Source: an uncultured Blautia sp. | GTDB lineage: Bacteria; Bacillota; Clostridia; Lachnospirales; Lachnospiraceae | DNA: 31,802 nt | Reading direction: 5' to 3' | Assembly: GCA_900542045.1 (NCBI GenBank) | Contig: UQMI01000040.1 | Span: forward strand, 1-31,802 | Shown here: positions 7,787 to 16,301 of the stretch, one piece after another | Numbering within the stretch: position 1 is the first letter of the stretch | How the letters are laid out: every line of letters starts with the position of its first letter | Notes under the pieces: generated by a model | Databases searched by the model: none | What the model was told of the DNA's origin: nothing | What the model saw: the letters and a program-made list of their open reading frames with translations, nothing else | Program-made: the position numbers and the translations under genes

Positions 7787-8239
7787 TTATCCCTCCAGGT
7801 CAATGCGCTCCACGTAATAACGTCCATTTTCCACATACATCACCGCCATGGTCAGCTCCGTCCAAAACCGCCGTCTCCCGCAGCTTCCCGGATTCAGCCA
7901 GAGCCTTCCGTCTATCTCTTCCTGAAAATACTGGTGACTGTGGCCAAAGATCACCACATCCGCATCTGCCAGATCCGTCGGCACGTCCCACTTCTCATGG
8001 GCCATGACAAACCGCAGGCCTTCAATCTCAAACCGCAGGACCTTCTGCAGCGGACTTCGCATCATCCAGTCATTATTACCTTTCACTACGTATACATTTC
8101 CCAACAGCCGCAGCTGATCCAGGATCTCCTCCTGTGTGAAATCTCCGGCATGTACCGTGGCGTCACAGGTCCGCAGGATTTCCATCACCTGGGGCCGCAG
8201 CACATCATGGGTATCTGAAATAATTCCAATCTTTGCCAT
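7787..8239 (-). CDS. YfcE/MJ0936-family metallophosphodiesterase
   Basis: This 150-residue calcineurin-like phosphoesterase is one compact domain with all metal-binding motifs: SDTHD (residues 8-12), HAGDF (31-35), KGNND (53-57), AHEKW and GHSHQ. This is the small YfcE family, which hydrolyses phosphodiesters in vitro; the physiological substrate is unknown for most members. ATG at 8239 is preceded by AGAGG. It is the first gene of a leftward unit with the HD phosphohydrolase and the nucleobase permease, so a part in nucleotide turnover is possible. Confidence 0.93.
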   Translation of the reverse strand: MAKIGIISDTHDVLRPQVMEILRTCDATVHAGDFTQEEILDQLRLLGNVYVVKGNNDWMMRSPLQKVLRFEIEGLRFVMAHEKWDVPTDLADADVVIFGHSHQYFQEEIDGRLWLNPGSCGRRRFWTELTMAVMYVENGRYYVERIDLEG

Positions 8240-8322
8240 ATGCGTTTCCTCTCTTTATTCCTGTATTTCCCAACAGAAGCGTCCCCGGAGAAAATGATCT
8301 CCTTTCTGCCGCCGCCCGGCGG

Positions 8323-9468
8323 TCAGATGTCTCTGTAACAGTGCGGGGTGATAATATCCTTTTCCTTACAGGTGCATCCGTTCCTTCCGCCTTCACAGCA
8401 CGCACTGTCGGAACAGTACATGGTAGCTCCCGGTATGTAAAACAGTCCGCTGTAAGAGGCAGAAACCCGGCACGCCTTTTCCTTTTTCCTGCTGTTGGAA
8501 TAATAAACACCATTGGAAATCAGCAGATTCTCCGGTGAATAACTGCTGAAATCGTAATAATGCGAGTGGGTGCCGTGATGGGGCACTTTGATGCACCAGT
8601 AATGCTGATACAGCGGAAACTTTCCATCGTAATTGCCGGCGATCCGCTTCATGCAGGAAGCAGATGCGTCGCCGGTGAAGAGCAGATTCCATTCTCCGTC
8701 CTCCGCATTCTGAAATACAACACTGATCTCATTTTTCAATTCCCGCAGAGGAAATTTCTGTTCTTCCACAAAATGCAGCATCTGCTCAAATCCAATGCTC
8801 TGCCGCAGCTCCAGAAATTCCCGTTCCAGCTGCGTCGTCCTGGAAGGCCCCCATTCTTCTGCCTCCCCTCTGCCCTCTTCCGTCATGCTGTAGACCACTC
8901 TGCGCAGATTTTCCGCGTAATCCGTAAGCCGGTACCAGCTTTCCGCATAACGCTTCTGAATTTCCCGTACCATTCCTCTGATTCTGCCGCTGATCTGCTC
9001 CACATCGGGCCAGAGCGCCTGGTATTTTCCTTCAAACACTGTTCCTCTGCGCAGCAGCCCCACTTTCTGGGGCCGTCTGCACAAAGCCTCCACCAGCGCA
9101 TACAGGCTGACCTGTTTGCTGGGCAGATAAAAATCCTTCAGCAGATCTGTCAAAAGCAGCAGGGACAGTGTATCTGCCATTTCATTCTGCGAAAACAGGT
9201 CCGGAAGATAGATACACCCAAACTCCTGCGGATTCTTACTTCGCATCATATACAACAGACCAGAGAGATGATCCAGATGAAAATGCGTCAGCAGAAGGTC
9301 TTTATCTTCTATGGTAGACAGATCCGAAATAATCTCATCAAACACTTCCCTCCTGGGCCTTCCTCCGATCAGTCTGTTGCTGGTCCCGAAATCCACCAGC
9401 AGATTACTCTTTCTGTCCCGCAGGCAGAAACAGTCCCCATATCCAACATTGTACATTCGTATTTTCAT
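8323..9468 (-). CDS. Metallo-beta-lactamase-fold protein with helical insert and Cys-rich tail
   Basis: This 381-residue protein starts with a ComEC-type metallo-beta-lactamase fold: YNVGYGDCFCLR, a strand giving LLVDFG, then the metal motif HFHLDH at residues 62-67. TGD at 265-267 and KVPHHGTH at 294-301 supply the later ligands. Between residues about 95 and 245 is a charged, largely helical insert rich in Glu and Arg. The C-terminal 30 residues hold six cysteines (352, 357, 358, 365, 367, 377), suggesting another metal site. No signal peptide or membrane segment is seen. Its ATG overlaps the stop of the debranching enzyme (ATGA), so translation is coupled. The function is unknown; hydrolase activity on a phosphodiester or thioester is only a guess from the fold. 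Confidence 0.8.
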   Translation of the reverse strand: MKIRMYNVGYGDCFCLRDRKSNLLVDFGTSNRLIGGRPRREVFDEIISDLSTIEDKDLLLTHFHLDHLSGLLYMMRSKNPQEFGCIYLPDLFSQNEMADTLSLLLLTDLLKDFYLPSKQVSLYALVEALCRRPQKVGLLRRGTVFEGKYQALWPDVEQISGRIRGMVREIQKRYAESWYRLTDYAENLRRVVYSMTEEGRGEAEEWGPSRTTQLEREFLELRQSIGFEQMLHFVEEQKFPLRELKNEISVVFQNAEDGEWNLLFTGDASASCMKRIAGNYDGKFPLYQHYWCIKVPHHGTHSHYYDFSSYSPENLLISNGVYYSNSRKKEKACRVSASYSGLFYIPGATMYCSDSACCEGGRNGCTCKEKDIITPHCYRDI

Positions 9469-11579
9469 CCTTCGCTACCTTTCTGTCTCTGACTTTCCGC
9501 AGTAAATACCGCCACAGATCTTTCCCGCATAAAAAAACGATCTTCCTTCAGCGAATATCCTTCCGCTTCCGTTACTCCGGTATTGACCCGCAGCTTCCAG
9601 CACATTCCTTCCGGAAGTCCCGGCAGCTCCACACTCCTGGCCTCCCAGTGCACATTCAGCGCCAGATAGACCACATCCTCCGTTCCGTCTTCCTTCTGCC
9701 CGGCAAATAGGGCGCCCAGGTACCTGGACTGCGCTCCCAGACTGCTGTCCCAGGCTTTTTCCGTGTGTACGCTGGTATCCGGAAAACCAGTGGCCGAGGG
9801 AGCCAGTTTTTTCCGGATCACCGGATGCTCCTTTCGGAACCGGATCATGAACTGGAAAAACGAAAAGATATCCCTGTTCTTCTCCAACAGGTTCCAGTTC
9901 AGCCAGGAAATGGGATTATCCTGGCAGTAGGGGTTATTGTTCCCAAACCGGGTATTGCAGAATTCATCCCCGGATAAAAACATCGGTGTGCCTCTGCTGC
10001 ACAGCAGCACCGCACAGGCATTTCGGATCAGCTTCTTGCGGAGAGCCAGAACCTCTCTGTCGTCAGTCTCTCCCTCCGCTCCGCAGTTCCAGCTCCGGTT
10101 ATCGTTTGCCCCATCCGTATTGTTCCAGCCATTTTCCTCATTGTGCTTCTCATTATAAGAATACAGATCATATAAGGTAAATCCATCATGGCAGGTTATA
10201 AAATTAACGGAAGAATCATATCCCTGATATTGGCCCGAATACAGATCCAGGGACCCGCAGATCCGCTTCGCCGCCTCCGGCGCCACCCAGTAATCTCCTT
10301 TCAGGAAGCTCCGCAGATCATCCCGGTATTTTCCATTCCATTCTGCCCAGCGCTTCCAGGCCGGAAAATTTCCTACCTGATAAAGACCTCCCGCATCCCA
10401 GGCCTCCGCGATCAGTTTCACATCGCCCAGAATCGGATCTGAGGCAATGCTCTTCAGCAAAGGCGGATGCTCCATGGGTGAGCCGTCTTCGCTTCTTCCC
10501 AGGATACTGGCCAGATCAAACCGGAATCCATCCACCCGGTAGGTAATGGTCCAGTATCTGAGGCATTCCAGGATCATGGTCTGCACCACCGGATGATTGC
10601 AGTTGATGGTATTGCCGCAGCCGCTGAAATTGTAATACTTTCCATCCGGCGTCAGCATATAGTAAATATTATTATCAAATCCTTTAAACGAAAAGAACGG
10701 ACCTTCTTCATTTCCTTCCGCCGTGTGGTTAAACACCACATCCAGTATGACTTCGATCTGATTCTCATGGAGCATGCGGACCAGTGATTTCAGTTCGTCC
10801 CCTTCCCGGTTGTACTCTGTCCGGGCCGCATAGCTGGTATTGGGCGCAAAAAAGCTGACTGTATTATAGCCCCAGTAATCCAGAAGTGTCTTGCCATTGT
10901 ACTCTCTCCGGCCCATAGTCTCATCAAATTCAAAGATGGGCATCAGCTCCACTGCCGTTATTCCCAGAGATTTCAGATAAGGGATCTTCTCCTTGAGCCC
11001 TTCAAAGGTCCCCGGATGAATCACGCCGGAGGACGGATCCCTTGTAAATCCCCGGACATGCAGTTCGTATATGATCAGCTCATTCATGGGAAGTCTTGGC
11101 TGTCTGCTGTCTCTCCAGTCGAAATCATCGATGACCACCCTGGCACGGTATCCATTTTTCTGATTGGGTCTCATTCCCCATTCGCTCTGCCCGGTCACCG
11201 CTCTGGCATAAGGATCCAGAAGCGGCCGGGTCCGGTCAAAAAGCAGCCCCTTCTCCGGCTGATAAGGGCCATCCAGGCGATAGGCATACTCAAACTCCGT
11301 GATCTTCAGCCCAAAGACGATCATGGAAAATACCCTGCCGATCCGATAGCGGTCCGGAAAAGGGATCACGCCGTAAGGCTCCTCTTCGCCCCGCCGGTAT
11401 AAGAGCAGTTCGCAGGATGTGGCATTTTGTGAATGCACGGTGAAATTCACACCATTGGTCAATGCCGTTGCCCCGTTGATTTCGTAGAGCCCCGGGCGCA
11501 CGCAGAATCCATTGATACACTCGATCGGAAGCAGGTATTTATTTTCCAGAGACAAAGCTCCGTACTCCTTATTCTCCAT
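9465..11579 (-). CDS. glgX: Glycogen debranching enzyme / isoamylase-type GH13 (GlgX-like)
   Basis: This 704-residue enzyme hydrolyses alpha-1,6 branch linkages in glycogen or limit dextrins. An N-terminal CBM48-like domain (about residues 20-120) precedes the GH13 barrel. All four conserved regions are present: DVVFNH (280-285), GFRFDLAS with nucleophile D355, LIAEAWD with acid E392, and ITCHDG with D465. YELHVRGFTR and YWGYN are typical of the GlgX/isoamylase branch. I use the ATG at 11579, not the one two codons earlier, because GAGGAG sits six bases before it and abuts the earlier one. No signal peptide is visible, so it acts in the cytosol on stored polysaccharide. It overlaps the downstream metallo-beta-lactamase-fold gene by 4 bp. 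Pullulanase activity cannot be excluded. Confidence 0.92.
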   Translation of the reverse strand: MENKEYGALSLENKYLLPIECINGFCVRPGLYEINGATALTNGVNFTVHSQNATSCELLLYRRGEEEPYGVIPFPDRYRIGRVFSMIVFGLKITEFEYAYRLDGPYQPEKGLLFDRTRPLLDPYARAVTGQSEWGMRPNQKNGYRARVVIDDFDWRDSRQPRLPMNELIIYELHVRGFTRDPSSGVIHPGTFEGLKEKIPYLKSLGITAVELMPIFEFDETMGRREYNGKTLLDYWGYNTVSFFAPNTSYAARTEYNREGDELKSLVRMLHENQIEVILDVVFNHTAEGNEEGPFFSFKGFDNNIYYMLTPDGKYYNFSGCGNTINCNHPVVQTMILECLRYWTITYRVDGFRFDLASILGRSEDGSPMEHPPLLKSIASDPILGDVKLIAEAWDAGGLYQVGNFPAWKRWAEWNGKYRDDLRSFLKGDYWVAPEAAKRICGSLDLYSGQYQGYDSSVNFITCHDGFTLYDLYSYNEKHNEENGWNNTDGANDNRSWNCGAEGETDDREVLALRKKLIRNACAVLLCSRGTPMFLSGDEFCNTRFGNNNPYCQDNPISWLNWNLLEKNRDIFSFFQFMIRFRKEHPVIRKKLAPSATGFPDTSVHTEKAWDSSLGAQSRYLGALFAGQKEDGTEDVVYLALNVHWEARSVELPGLPEGMCWKLRVNTGVTEAEGYSLKEDRFFMRERSVAVFTAESQRQKGSEG

Positions 11580-11635
11580 AAACATCTCCTCTCATTTGCT
11601 CCTTGTTACATTATAATCAGCCGCCATCAAAATAT

Positions 11636-13024
11636 CTACTTTTCTTCTGTGGTATTTTCATCTTTTCTTGTAAGCTTTTTGATCCATTTATAACTCCGCA
11701 TCCGGAAAAATACCGGAATACATTTAAAGAGCTGATCCGACTGCAATGCCAGCACCACCAGGATCACCGGCCATTTCCACAAAAACGCGCTGAGAAAAGA
11801 CAGGGGCATCACAATTCCCCAGGTGCTCACAATGTTCAGGATCATGGGAAAACGAGTATCTCCGCCGCCACGGATGATCCCCATGCTGACCGGCATCTGA
11901 TACGCCATTCCCACCATGACAACACTGAGCAGCGCCAGCATCTGCAGTGCCAGGCGCGATGCCTCCGGACTGATATTATAAAATCCAAGCAGAGGCCTGC
12001 GCAGGATAAACAGCATTACACCTAACAGGAGCCCAATCAGCAGATCCAGCACTTCTATGGTCCGTGCATCGGATTTGATCCGCTTTCTATCGCCTTTTCC
12101 CACAGCACTCCCGATCATCACTGCCGTAGCTGAGCTCATGGCCACGGCCACCACCTTCAGATACTGATAAAACGTGGTCGCTACAGAATTGGCCGCAATG
12201 GCATCCGAAGACATATGGCCCATGATCGCAGTCTGCACCGGCACCGCTATGGCCCAGATCAGCTGCGCCAGCAGGACCGGCGCCCCTACTTTGACAAAAT
12301 CCCGGCCCAGCTTCCGGTCTCTCTTCAGAAATGAATTGGTAAAAAGTCTCAGCTTCCGGTCCCGGCAGGCAGTATACCATAAAACAATGGCAAGTTCCAG
12401 GATCCGGGCTGCCAGGGTTCCAATGGCCGCTCCCCGGATTCCCATTTCCGGAAAACCAAATTTTCCATAGATCAGACAATAATTGATTCCCACATTCACC
12501 AGCAGTGAGAGCAGCGAAATGGCAAAGGAAATATTGACTGTCTCCACGCAGCGCAGAGCCGCCATCATCACATTGGTAACGATAAACAGCAGGAACGTAT
12601 ATTTTATAATTTCCAGATACTTCATACCCTCTGCCACAATGGCCGGATCACTGGTAAAGATCCCTAATATGGCCGCCGGCGCTATGCTGACCGCCGCCAC
12701 AATCAGGATACCAAGCACCAGCCCGGCTTTCAGCGCAGTTCCGGTCAGTCTGCAGATAGGCTCCACCCGCTTCTGTCCCCAGTACTGTGCGCCCAGGATC
12801 ACCACCGTATCTCCAATGGCAGATGTGACCTGCTGCACCAGGAAAAAAATCTGATTTACCACCGTAGCCCCGGAGAGCGCCGTCTGTCCATAATTTCCCA
12901 GCATCAGATTATCCGCCATATTCACACTGTAGGCCACCAGGTTCTGCAGTGTGATCACAAGCATCAGACGAAACAGCTGACGGTAAAATCCACGGTCTCT
13001 GGTAAAAAAGTATTCCTTCTGCAT
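11636..13024 (-). CDS. MATE-family multidrug/solute exporter
   Basis: This 462-residue membrane protein has about twelve hydrophobic segments in two similar halves. Family signatures are visible in LVAYSVNMADNLMLGNYGQTALSG near residue 25 and in QYWGQKR after helix 2. Members export cationic drugs, toxins or metabolites using sodium or proton gradients; substrates cannot be assigned here. I start at 13024, where a GGGGGG/GAAG site precedes ATG and the length is normal; the frame extends further upstream but only into the hairpin cluster. The gene lies 57 bp upstream of glgX on the same strand and may be read through into it. The long structured region before it separates it from the HD gene, which has its own terminator. 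Confidence 0.9.
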   Translation of the reverse strand: MQKEYFFTRDRGFYRQLFRLMLVITLQNLVAYSVNMADNLMLGNYGQTALSGATVVNQIFFLVQQVTSAIGDTVVILGAQYWGQKRVEPICRLTGTALKAGLVLGILIVAAVSIAPAAILGIFTSDPAIVAEGMKYLEIIKYTFLLFIVTNVMMAALRCVETVNISFAISLLSLLVNVGINYCLIYGKFGFPEMGIRGAAIGTLAARILELAIVLWYTACRDRKLRLFTNSFLKRDRKLGRDFVKVGAPVLLAQLIWAIAVPVQTAIMGHMSSDAIAANSVATTFYQYLKVVAVAMSSATAVMIGSAVGKGDRKRIKSDARTIEVLDLLIGLLLGVMLFILRRPLLGFYNISPEASRLALQMLALLSVVMVGMAYQMPVSMGIIRGGGDTRFPMILNIVSTWGIVMPLSFLSAFLWKWPVILVVLALQSDQLFKCIPVFFRMRSYKWIKKLTRKDENTTEEK

Positions 13025-13079
13025 CTTCTGTCTTCCCCCCTGTTGAAACTCTTTTTTATTCTGCTTCCCCTTCATGCAA

Positions 13080-13224
13080 AGAATCCTGCCGCGCAGGATT
13101 CTCCGCCTGCGGCGGGTTGCTTTTGGCAACATGCTTCTTTTCCGCCGCAGTGCGATCCACGCGGAGCGTTTTTGTGTGATAGGAAATCTAGAATAGAATG
13201 TTCTACTTGCCTATCACACAAAAA
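13080..13224. repeat. Cluster of five consecutive hairpins between the HD and MATE genes
   Basis: Five inverted repeats are packed almost end to end. AGAATCCTGC/GCAGGATTCT is at 13080-13102 with a 3-nt loop. CCGCC/GGCGG is at 13103-13115, and GTTGC/GCAAC at 13116-13130. CCGC-A-GTG/CAC-GCGG is at 13145-13164. The 15-bp arms TTTTTGTGTGATAGG / CCTATCACACAAAAA are at 13169-13183 and 13210-13224. The last loop can pair further through TAGAA/TTCTA. The region is in the 5' leader of the leftward MATE gene or is an intergenic repeat element. It contains no credible gene. Confidence 0.75.
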
Positions 13225-13260
13225 AAGAGCTTATGCTGTTTCCTAGTATAGCATAAACTC
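13220..13260 (-). terminator. Rho-independent terminator after the HD-domain gene
   Basis: On the minus strand an 11-bp stem with one G-T pair (13250-13260 with 13227-13237) is followed by seven T residues. It begins 10 bp after the HD gene stop and directly abuts the last inverted repeat of the hairpin cluster. Confidence 0.85.
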
Positions 13261-13269
13261 CTGTTTCAG

Positions 13270-13935
13270 TTAACAGATTTTATTTCCATTGGCGGTCATC
13301 TTGAATTTCATTCCCAGATGCTCTGCCGCCCTTTTGCACATCAGCATCCGCTGCAGAAAAATCTCAAAATAGTCCATCATGGAACACATGTCTTCATCCA
13401 GTTCGATTTCCAGGGTCACGGTTTTTTTATCCATATCGATCTTCAGATTCGAAGACACTGCTGCGTAATTGACCTGGTCATGTTTATCAAAGGTAGCTTT
13501 GTTGCGGTTGCGCACCCGGTTTCTGCGCACATCCGTCTTATCTGCCAGTATCAGCGCCGCCGACACTGCATCCACCGCTGAACCGCTCTGTTCATCATGC
13601 TGACCGATTGCGCTGCAGATCACCGCCACATCCTCGGCCTCCATTCCCATTTCCCGGAGAATGGTAAATGCCATCATGGCTCCTGTATGAGCATGATCCA
13701 CCCGGTTGATACTGTTTCCCATATCATGCATATATCCTGCGATCTTCGCCAGCTCCACCGTATGTTTGTCATATCCCAGCTTATCCAGTATCTTTCCGGC
13801 CATCTCCGCCGTTTTTGCCGCATGTTTTCTGGAATGTTCCGTATAACCCAGCACTCCCAGCACATGATTTCCCCGTTCAATATATGTGTTGATCTCGGGA
13901 GACTGTTTGATCTTTTTATATGTGAATTTCTCCAT
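13270..13935 (-). CDS. HD-domain protein (predicted metal-dependent phosphohydrolase)
   Basis: This 221-residue protein has the HD superfamily pattern. HSRKHAAKTAEMAGKIL supplies the first His, IAGYMHDMGN the HD pair, DHAHTGAMMAF the next, and AALILADKTDVRRNR the downstream Asp. The last 60 residues form a beta-rich segment (LKIDMDKKTVTLEIELDED) and a helical end. Such stand-alone HD proteins hydrolyse nucleotides or cyclic nucleotides, but the substrate is unknown here. ATG at 13935 has a weak GAGAAGAG site. The gene is monocistronic, with a structured leader upstream (13972-14064) and a terminator at 13220-13260. Confidence 0.85.
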   Translation of the reverse strand: MEKFTYKKIKQSPEINTYIERGNHVLGVLGYTEHSRKHAAKTAEMAGKILDKLGYDKHTVELAKIAGYMHDMGNSINRVDHAHTGAMMAFTILREMGMEAEDVAVICSAIGQHDEQSGSAVDAVSAALILADKTDVRRNRVRNRNKATFDKHDQVNYAAVSSNLKIDMDKKTVTLEIELDEDMCSMMDYFEIFLQRMLMCKRAAEHLGMKFKMTANGNKIC

Positions 13936-13971
13936 TTATCTCTTCTCTCACCTGTCTTTCTCTGATCAATC

Positions 13972-14064
13972 CTGCCGGTCTGTGTCCGGCAGCTGATCTT
14001 TTGACCCTGGTACCATCGTAAAATGTGGGAATCAAAAGATACCAGACCGATCCGTTCTGGTATC
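13972..14064 (-). other. Structured leader / intergenic element upstream of the HD-domain gene
   Basis: Three stems can form. In minus-strand order they are GATACCAGA/TCTGGTATC (14056-14064 with 14038-14046), TCAAAAGAT/ATCTTTTGA (14032-14040 with 13996-14004), and CTGCCGG/CCGGCAG (13986-13992 with 13972-13978). The first two share three bases and cannot both be complete. The first is followed on the minus strand by TTTTGATT, like a weak terminator. A possible TATAAT at 14089-14094 (minus strand, no good -35) would start transcription just before it. The rest of the gap 14065-14236 shows nothing I recognise. Confidence 0.5.
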
Positions 14065-14236
14065 CTGTTCATTTTAAGCTGCCTTTCTATTATATCTTCC
14101 CGGAGAGTTCTCCATCCATCTCATTTGCGCTAAAAGCATGTGAAATTCTCGTAAATACTGACTTCTTCCGGCAATCGCACTTCAGCTTCGGCAAAATCCG
14201 TGCAGTCCGGACACACCGGCAAAACCTTTCCTGTCT

Positions 14237-15607
14237 TTACAACCGTCCGATGGCATCCAGGGCCAGTTCCGAACGCTCGCATTCTTCCGCAGTCATGGTG
14301 ATCTGATAACACAGCGGGCTCCCTTTCATTTTTTCCGATGCATAGCTCAGCCCGTTGGTCCGCTCATTGAGAAACGGCCGGTCAATCTGATTGGGATCTC
14401 CCAGAAGGATAATCTTTGTCCCTTTGCCCGCCCGCGTAATAATCCCCTTGATCTGATTGGGCGTCATATTCTGCGCTTCATCGATGATCAGATAGGTCTT
14501 CACGAAAGAACGTCCCCGGATAAAATTCATGGCTTCTGTCTGGATCAGTCCTCTGGCAAATATCTCTTCGATTTTTCCCTGCAGCTCCTGCTCGTCTTTA
14601 TATCTTTCTTCTTCATTGGAGTCGATCAGCTGCTCCAGATTGTCTATGATGGGACGCATCAACGGTGATATTTTTTCCTGCTCATCCCCGGGCAGAAAAC
14701 CGATCTCCTCATCGAACTGGGCATTTGGCCGGCAGATCAGAATCCTGCGGTATTCACCGGAGGGATTGTTCAGAAGTTTTTCCAGCCCCACGGCCAGAGA
14801 ATAAAACGTCTTGGCCGTACCCGCCATTCCCTTTACGATCACCAGCGGCGCTTCCTGTGCGGATTTCATCAATGCTTCCTGCAGAAAATACTGCCCTGCA
14901 TTTCTGGGCTTGATCCCGTAGGGACTTGCCTTTTTAAATTCCAACGGCACTACTTTCTGCCCGGAAACCCTTCCCAGGTGGGTCTTCCGGACCGACTGAT
15001 CCGCTTTCAGGATCACGAACTGATTTTCCACCAGCTGGAACGGGATCGGATTTCCTTCGTCATCTGACTGGTACAGCTCTCCAAGGCTGATGCCTTTTTT
15101 CTTAAATTCCTTGAACCGCTCTTCCGGCACATAGCACTGAATCCGTCCGCTGTACTGTTCTTCTCCGGCGATCACCTGCTCCGTACTGAAGTCCTGGGCT
15201 TCGATCCCCAGGATCTGGGCTTTCATCCGCAGCACCAGATCCTTTGTCACCAGTACGATCGGGGATTCTTTCTCCATTAATCCCCGGCATACCTTCAGGA
15301 TCCGGTTATCGGCTTTGTCTTCGGGAAGACAGTCCGGCAAGACCACATTGACATAGTTCGTCTCCACTCTGAGACTGCCTCCCTCTTCCAGCAAAACTCC
15401 CTGGAGCAGATCCCCGCGCTCCCGTAATTTTTCCAAAAAGCGGATGGCACGCCGGGCATTCGCACCGCGCTCTCCATCCGCTTTCTTTAATCCGTCCAGT
15501 TCTTCCAGAACCACCAGCGGCAGCACCACCTGGTTCTCCTCAAAACACTGCAGGGCATAAGGGGCCTGTATCAGCACGTTTGTATCAATCACATAAGTCT
15601 TCACCAT
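14237..15607 (-). CDS. PhoH2: PIN-domain ribonuclease fused to PhoH-type ATPase
   Basis: This 456-residue two-domain protein has an N-terminal PIN nuclease (about 1-135): YVIDTNVLI with D8, VLEELDGLKK with acidic residues near 35-38, KADNRIL near 98-104 and VTKDLVLR with D123. After a linker, the PhoH ATPase has Walker A GMAGTAKT at 260-267 and Walker B LIIDEAQN at 373-380, followed by LGDPNQID. Proteins of this architecture unwind and cut RNA using ATP. It is transcribed leftward 169 bp downstream of the macrodomain gene and may share its transcript; no clear terminator separates them. ATG at 15607 follows AGAGGAG at a somewhat long distance. Confidence 0.93.
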   Translation of the reverse strand: MVKTYVIDTNVLIQAPYALQCFEENQVVLPLVVLEELDGLKKADGERGANARRAIRFLEKLRERGDLLQGVLLEEGGSLRVETNYVNVVLPDCLPEDKADNRILKVCRGLMEKESPIVLVTKDLVLRMKAQILGIEAQDFSTEQVIAGEEQYSGRIQCYVPEERFKEFKKKGISLGELYQSDDEGNPIPFQLVENQFVILKADQSVRKTHLGRVSGQKVVPLEFKKASPYGIKPRNAGQYFLQEALMKSAQEAPLVIVKGMAGTAKTFYSLAVGLEKLLNNPSGEYRRILICRPNAQFDEEIGFLPGDEQEKISPLMRPIIDNLEQLIDSNEEERYKDEQELQGKIEEIFARGLIQTEAMNFIRGRSFVKTYLIIDEAQNMTPNQIKGIITRAGKGTKIILLGDPNQIDRPFLNERTNGLSYASEKMKGSPLCYQITMTAEECERSELALDAIGRL

Positions 15608-15776
15608 ATATACATCTCTCCTCTGCTACTTCCTTCTGGAACAGTCTCCTGCCCGGATACGCCGGCTGCAGCATATCCCCGCGGGCGGATCACCGATACC
15701 TTTCTTTAAAAATAGCAGATGAATGTGCATTTTCTTTAATAAACTGGTTAATTTCAGGCAAAATTCCCTGTTCCGG

Positions 15777-16289
15777 TCAGTTCTTTTTCTCCAGTTCTTC
15801 CCGATAAGCCCGTTCTGCTTCGTCGTTAAAGAGCACCCACAAAACAAGGTCCAGCTTCCCGGGATTTTTCTCCAGGAACTGTCTCACCGTTTCCACGGCT
15901 ACTTTTGCCGCCTTCCCCACCGGATACCCATATACCCCTGTGGAAATTGAAGGAAAAGCCACCTTCCGGATGCCGTGCTCCACTGCCACTTTCAGAGAAT
16001 TTCGGTAACAGTCTGCCAGAAGCCCCGGTTCCCCGTGACTGCCTCCATGCCAGATGGGACCCACCGTATGGATCACATAATCGCAGGGCAGCTGATAGGC
16101 TTTGGTCAGCTTCGCCTGCCCTGTTTCACAGCCATGCAGCGTTCGGCACTCCTCCAAAAGCTCTGGCCCCGCCGCCCGGTGGATGGCCCCATCCACTCCT
16201 CCGCCTCCCAGGAGACTGTTATTGGCCGCATTAACGATTGCATCTACAGTAGTAATCTTGGTAATATCTCCTCGTATGGCCTGTATCAT
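15777..16289 (-). CDS. Macrodomain protein, YmdB/O-acetyl-ADP-ribose deacetylase type
   Basis: This 170-residue single macrodomain binds ADP-ribose and probably removes acetyl or ADP-ribosyl groups. Motifs are [30 protein letters not shown] from residue about 16, with the catalytic-loop Asp in GGVDGAIH. Then come [16 protein letters not shown] and the phosphate loop [11 protein letters not shown] start at ATG 16289, eight bases after AAAGGAG; the GTG at 16298 lies inside that site. This is the compact metal-free class, distinct from the zinc-type macrodomain at 23611. Its untranslated leader runs into the four-unit hairpin array at 16302-16500, which may affect its expression. Confidence 0.92.
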   Translation of the reverse strand: MIQAIRGDITKITTVDAIVNAANNSLLGGGGVDGAIHRAAGPELLEECRTLHGCETGQAKLTKAYQLPCDYVIHTVGPIWHGGSHGEPGLLADCYRNSLKVAVEHGIRKVAFPSISTGVYGYPVGKAAKVAVETVRQFLEKNPGKLDLVLWVLFNDEAERAYREELEKKN

Positions 16290-16301
16290 CTGCCCCACTC
16301 C

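Noticed and set aside
7905..8218. Plus-strand frames antisense to the phosphodiesterase and HD genes
   Set aside because: No ribosome site and no recognisable motif; the minus-strand genes have full catalytic motifs.
8300..8322. Terminator between the phosphodiesterase and lactamase-fold genes
   Set aside because: A GC-rich CCGCC/GGCGG run without a T-tract in either direction.
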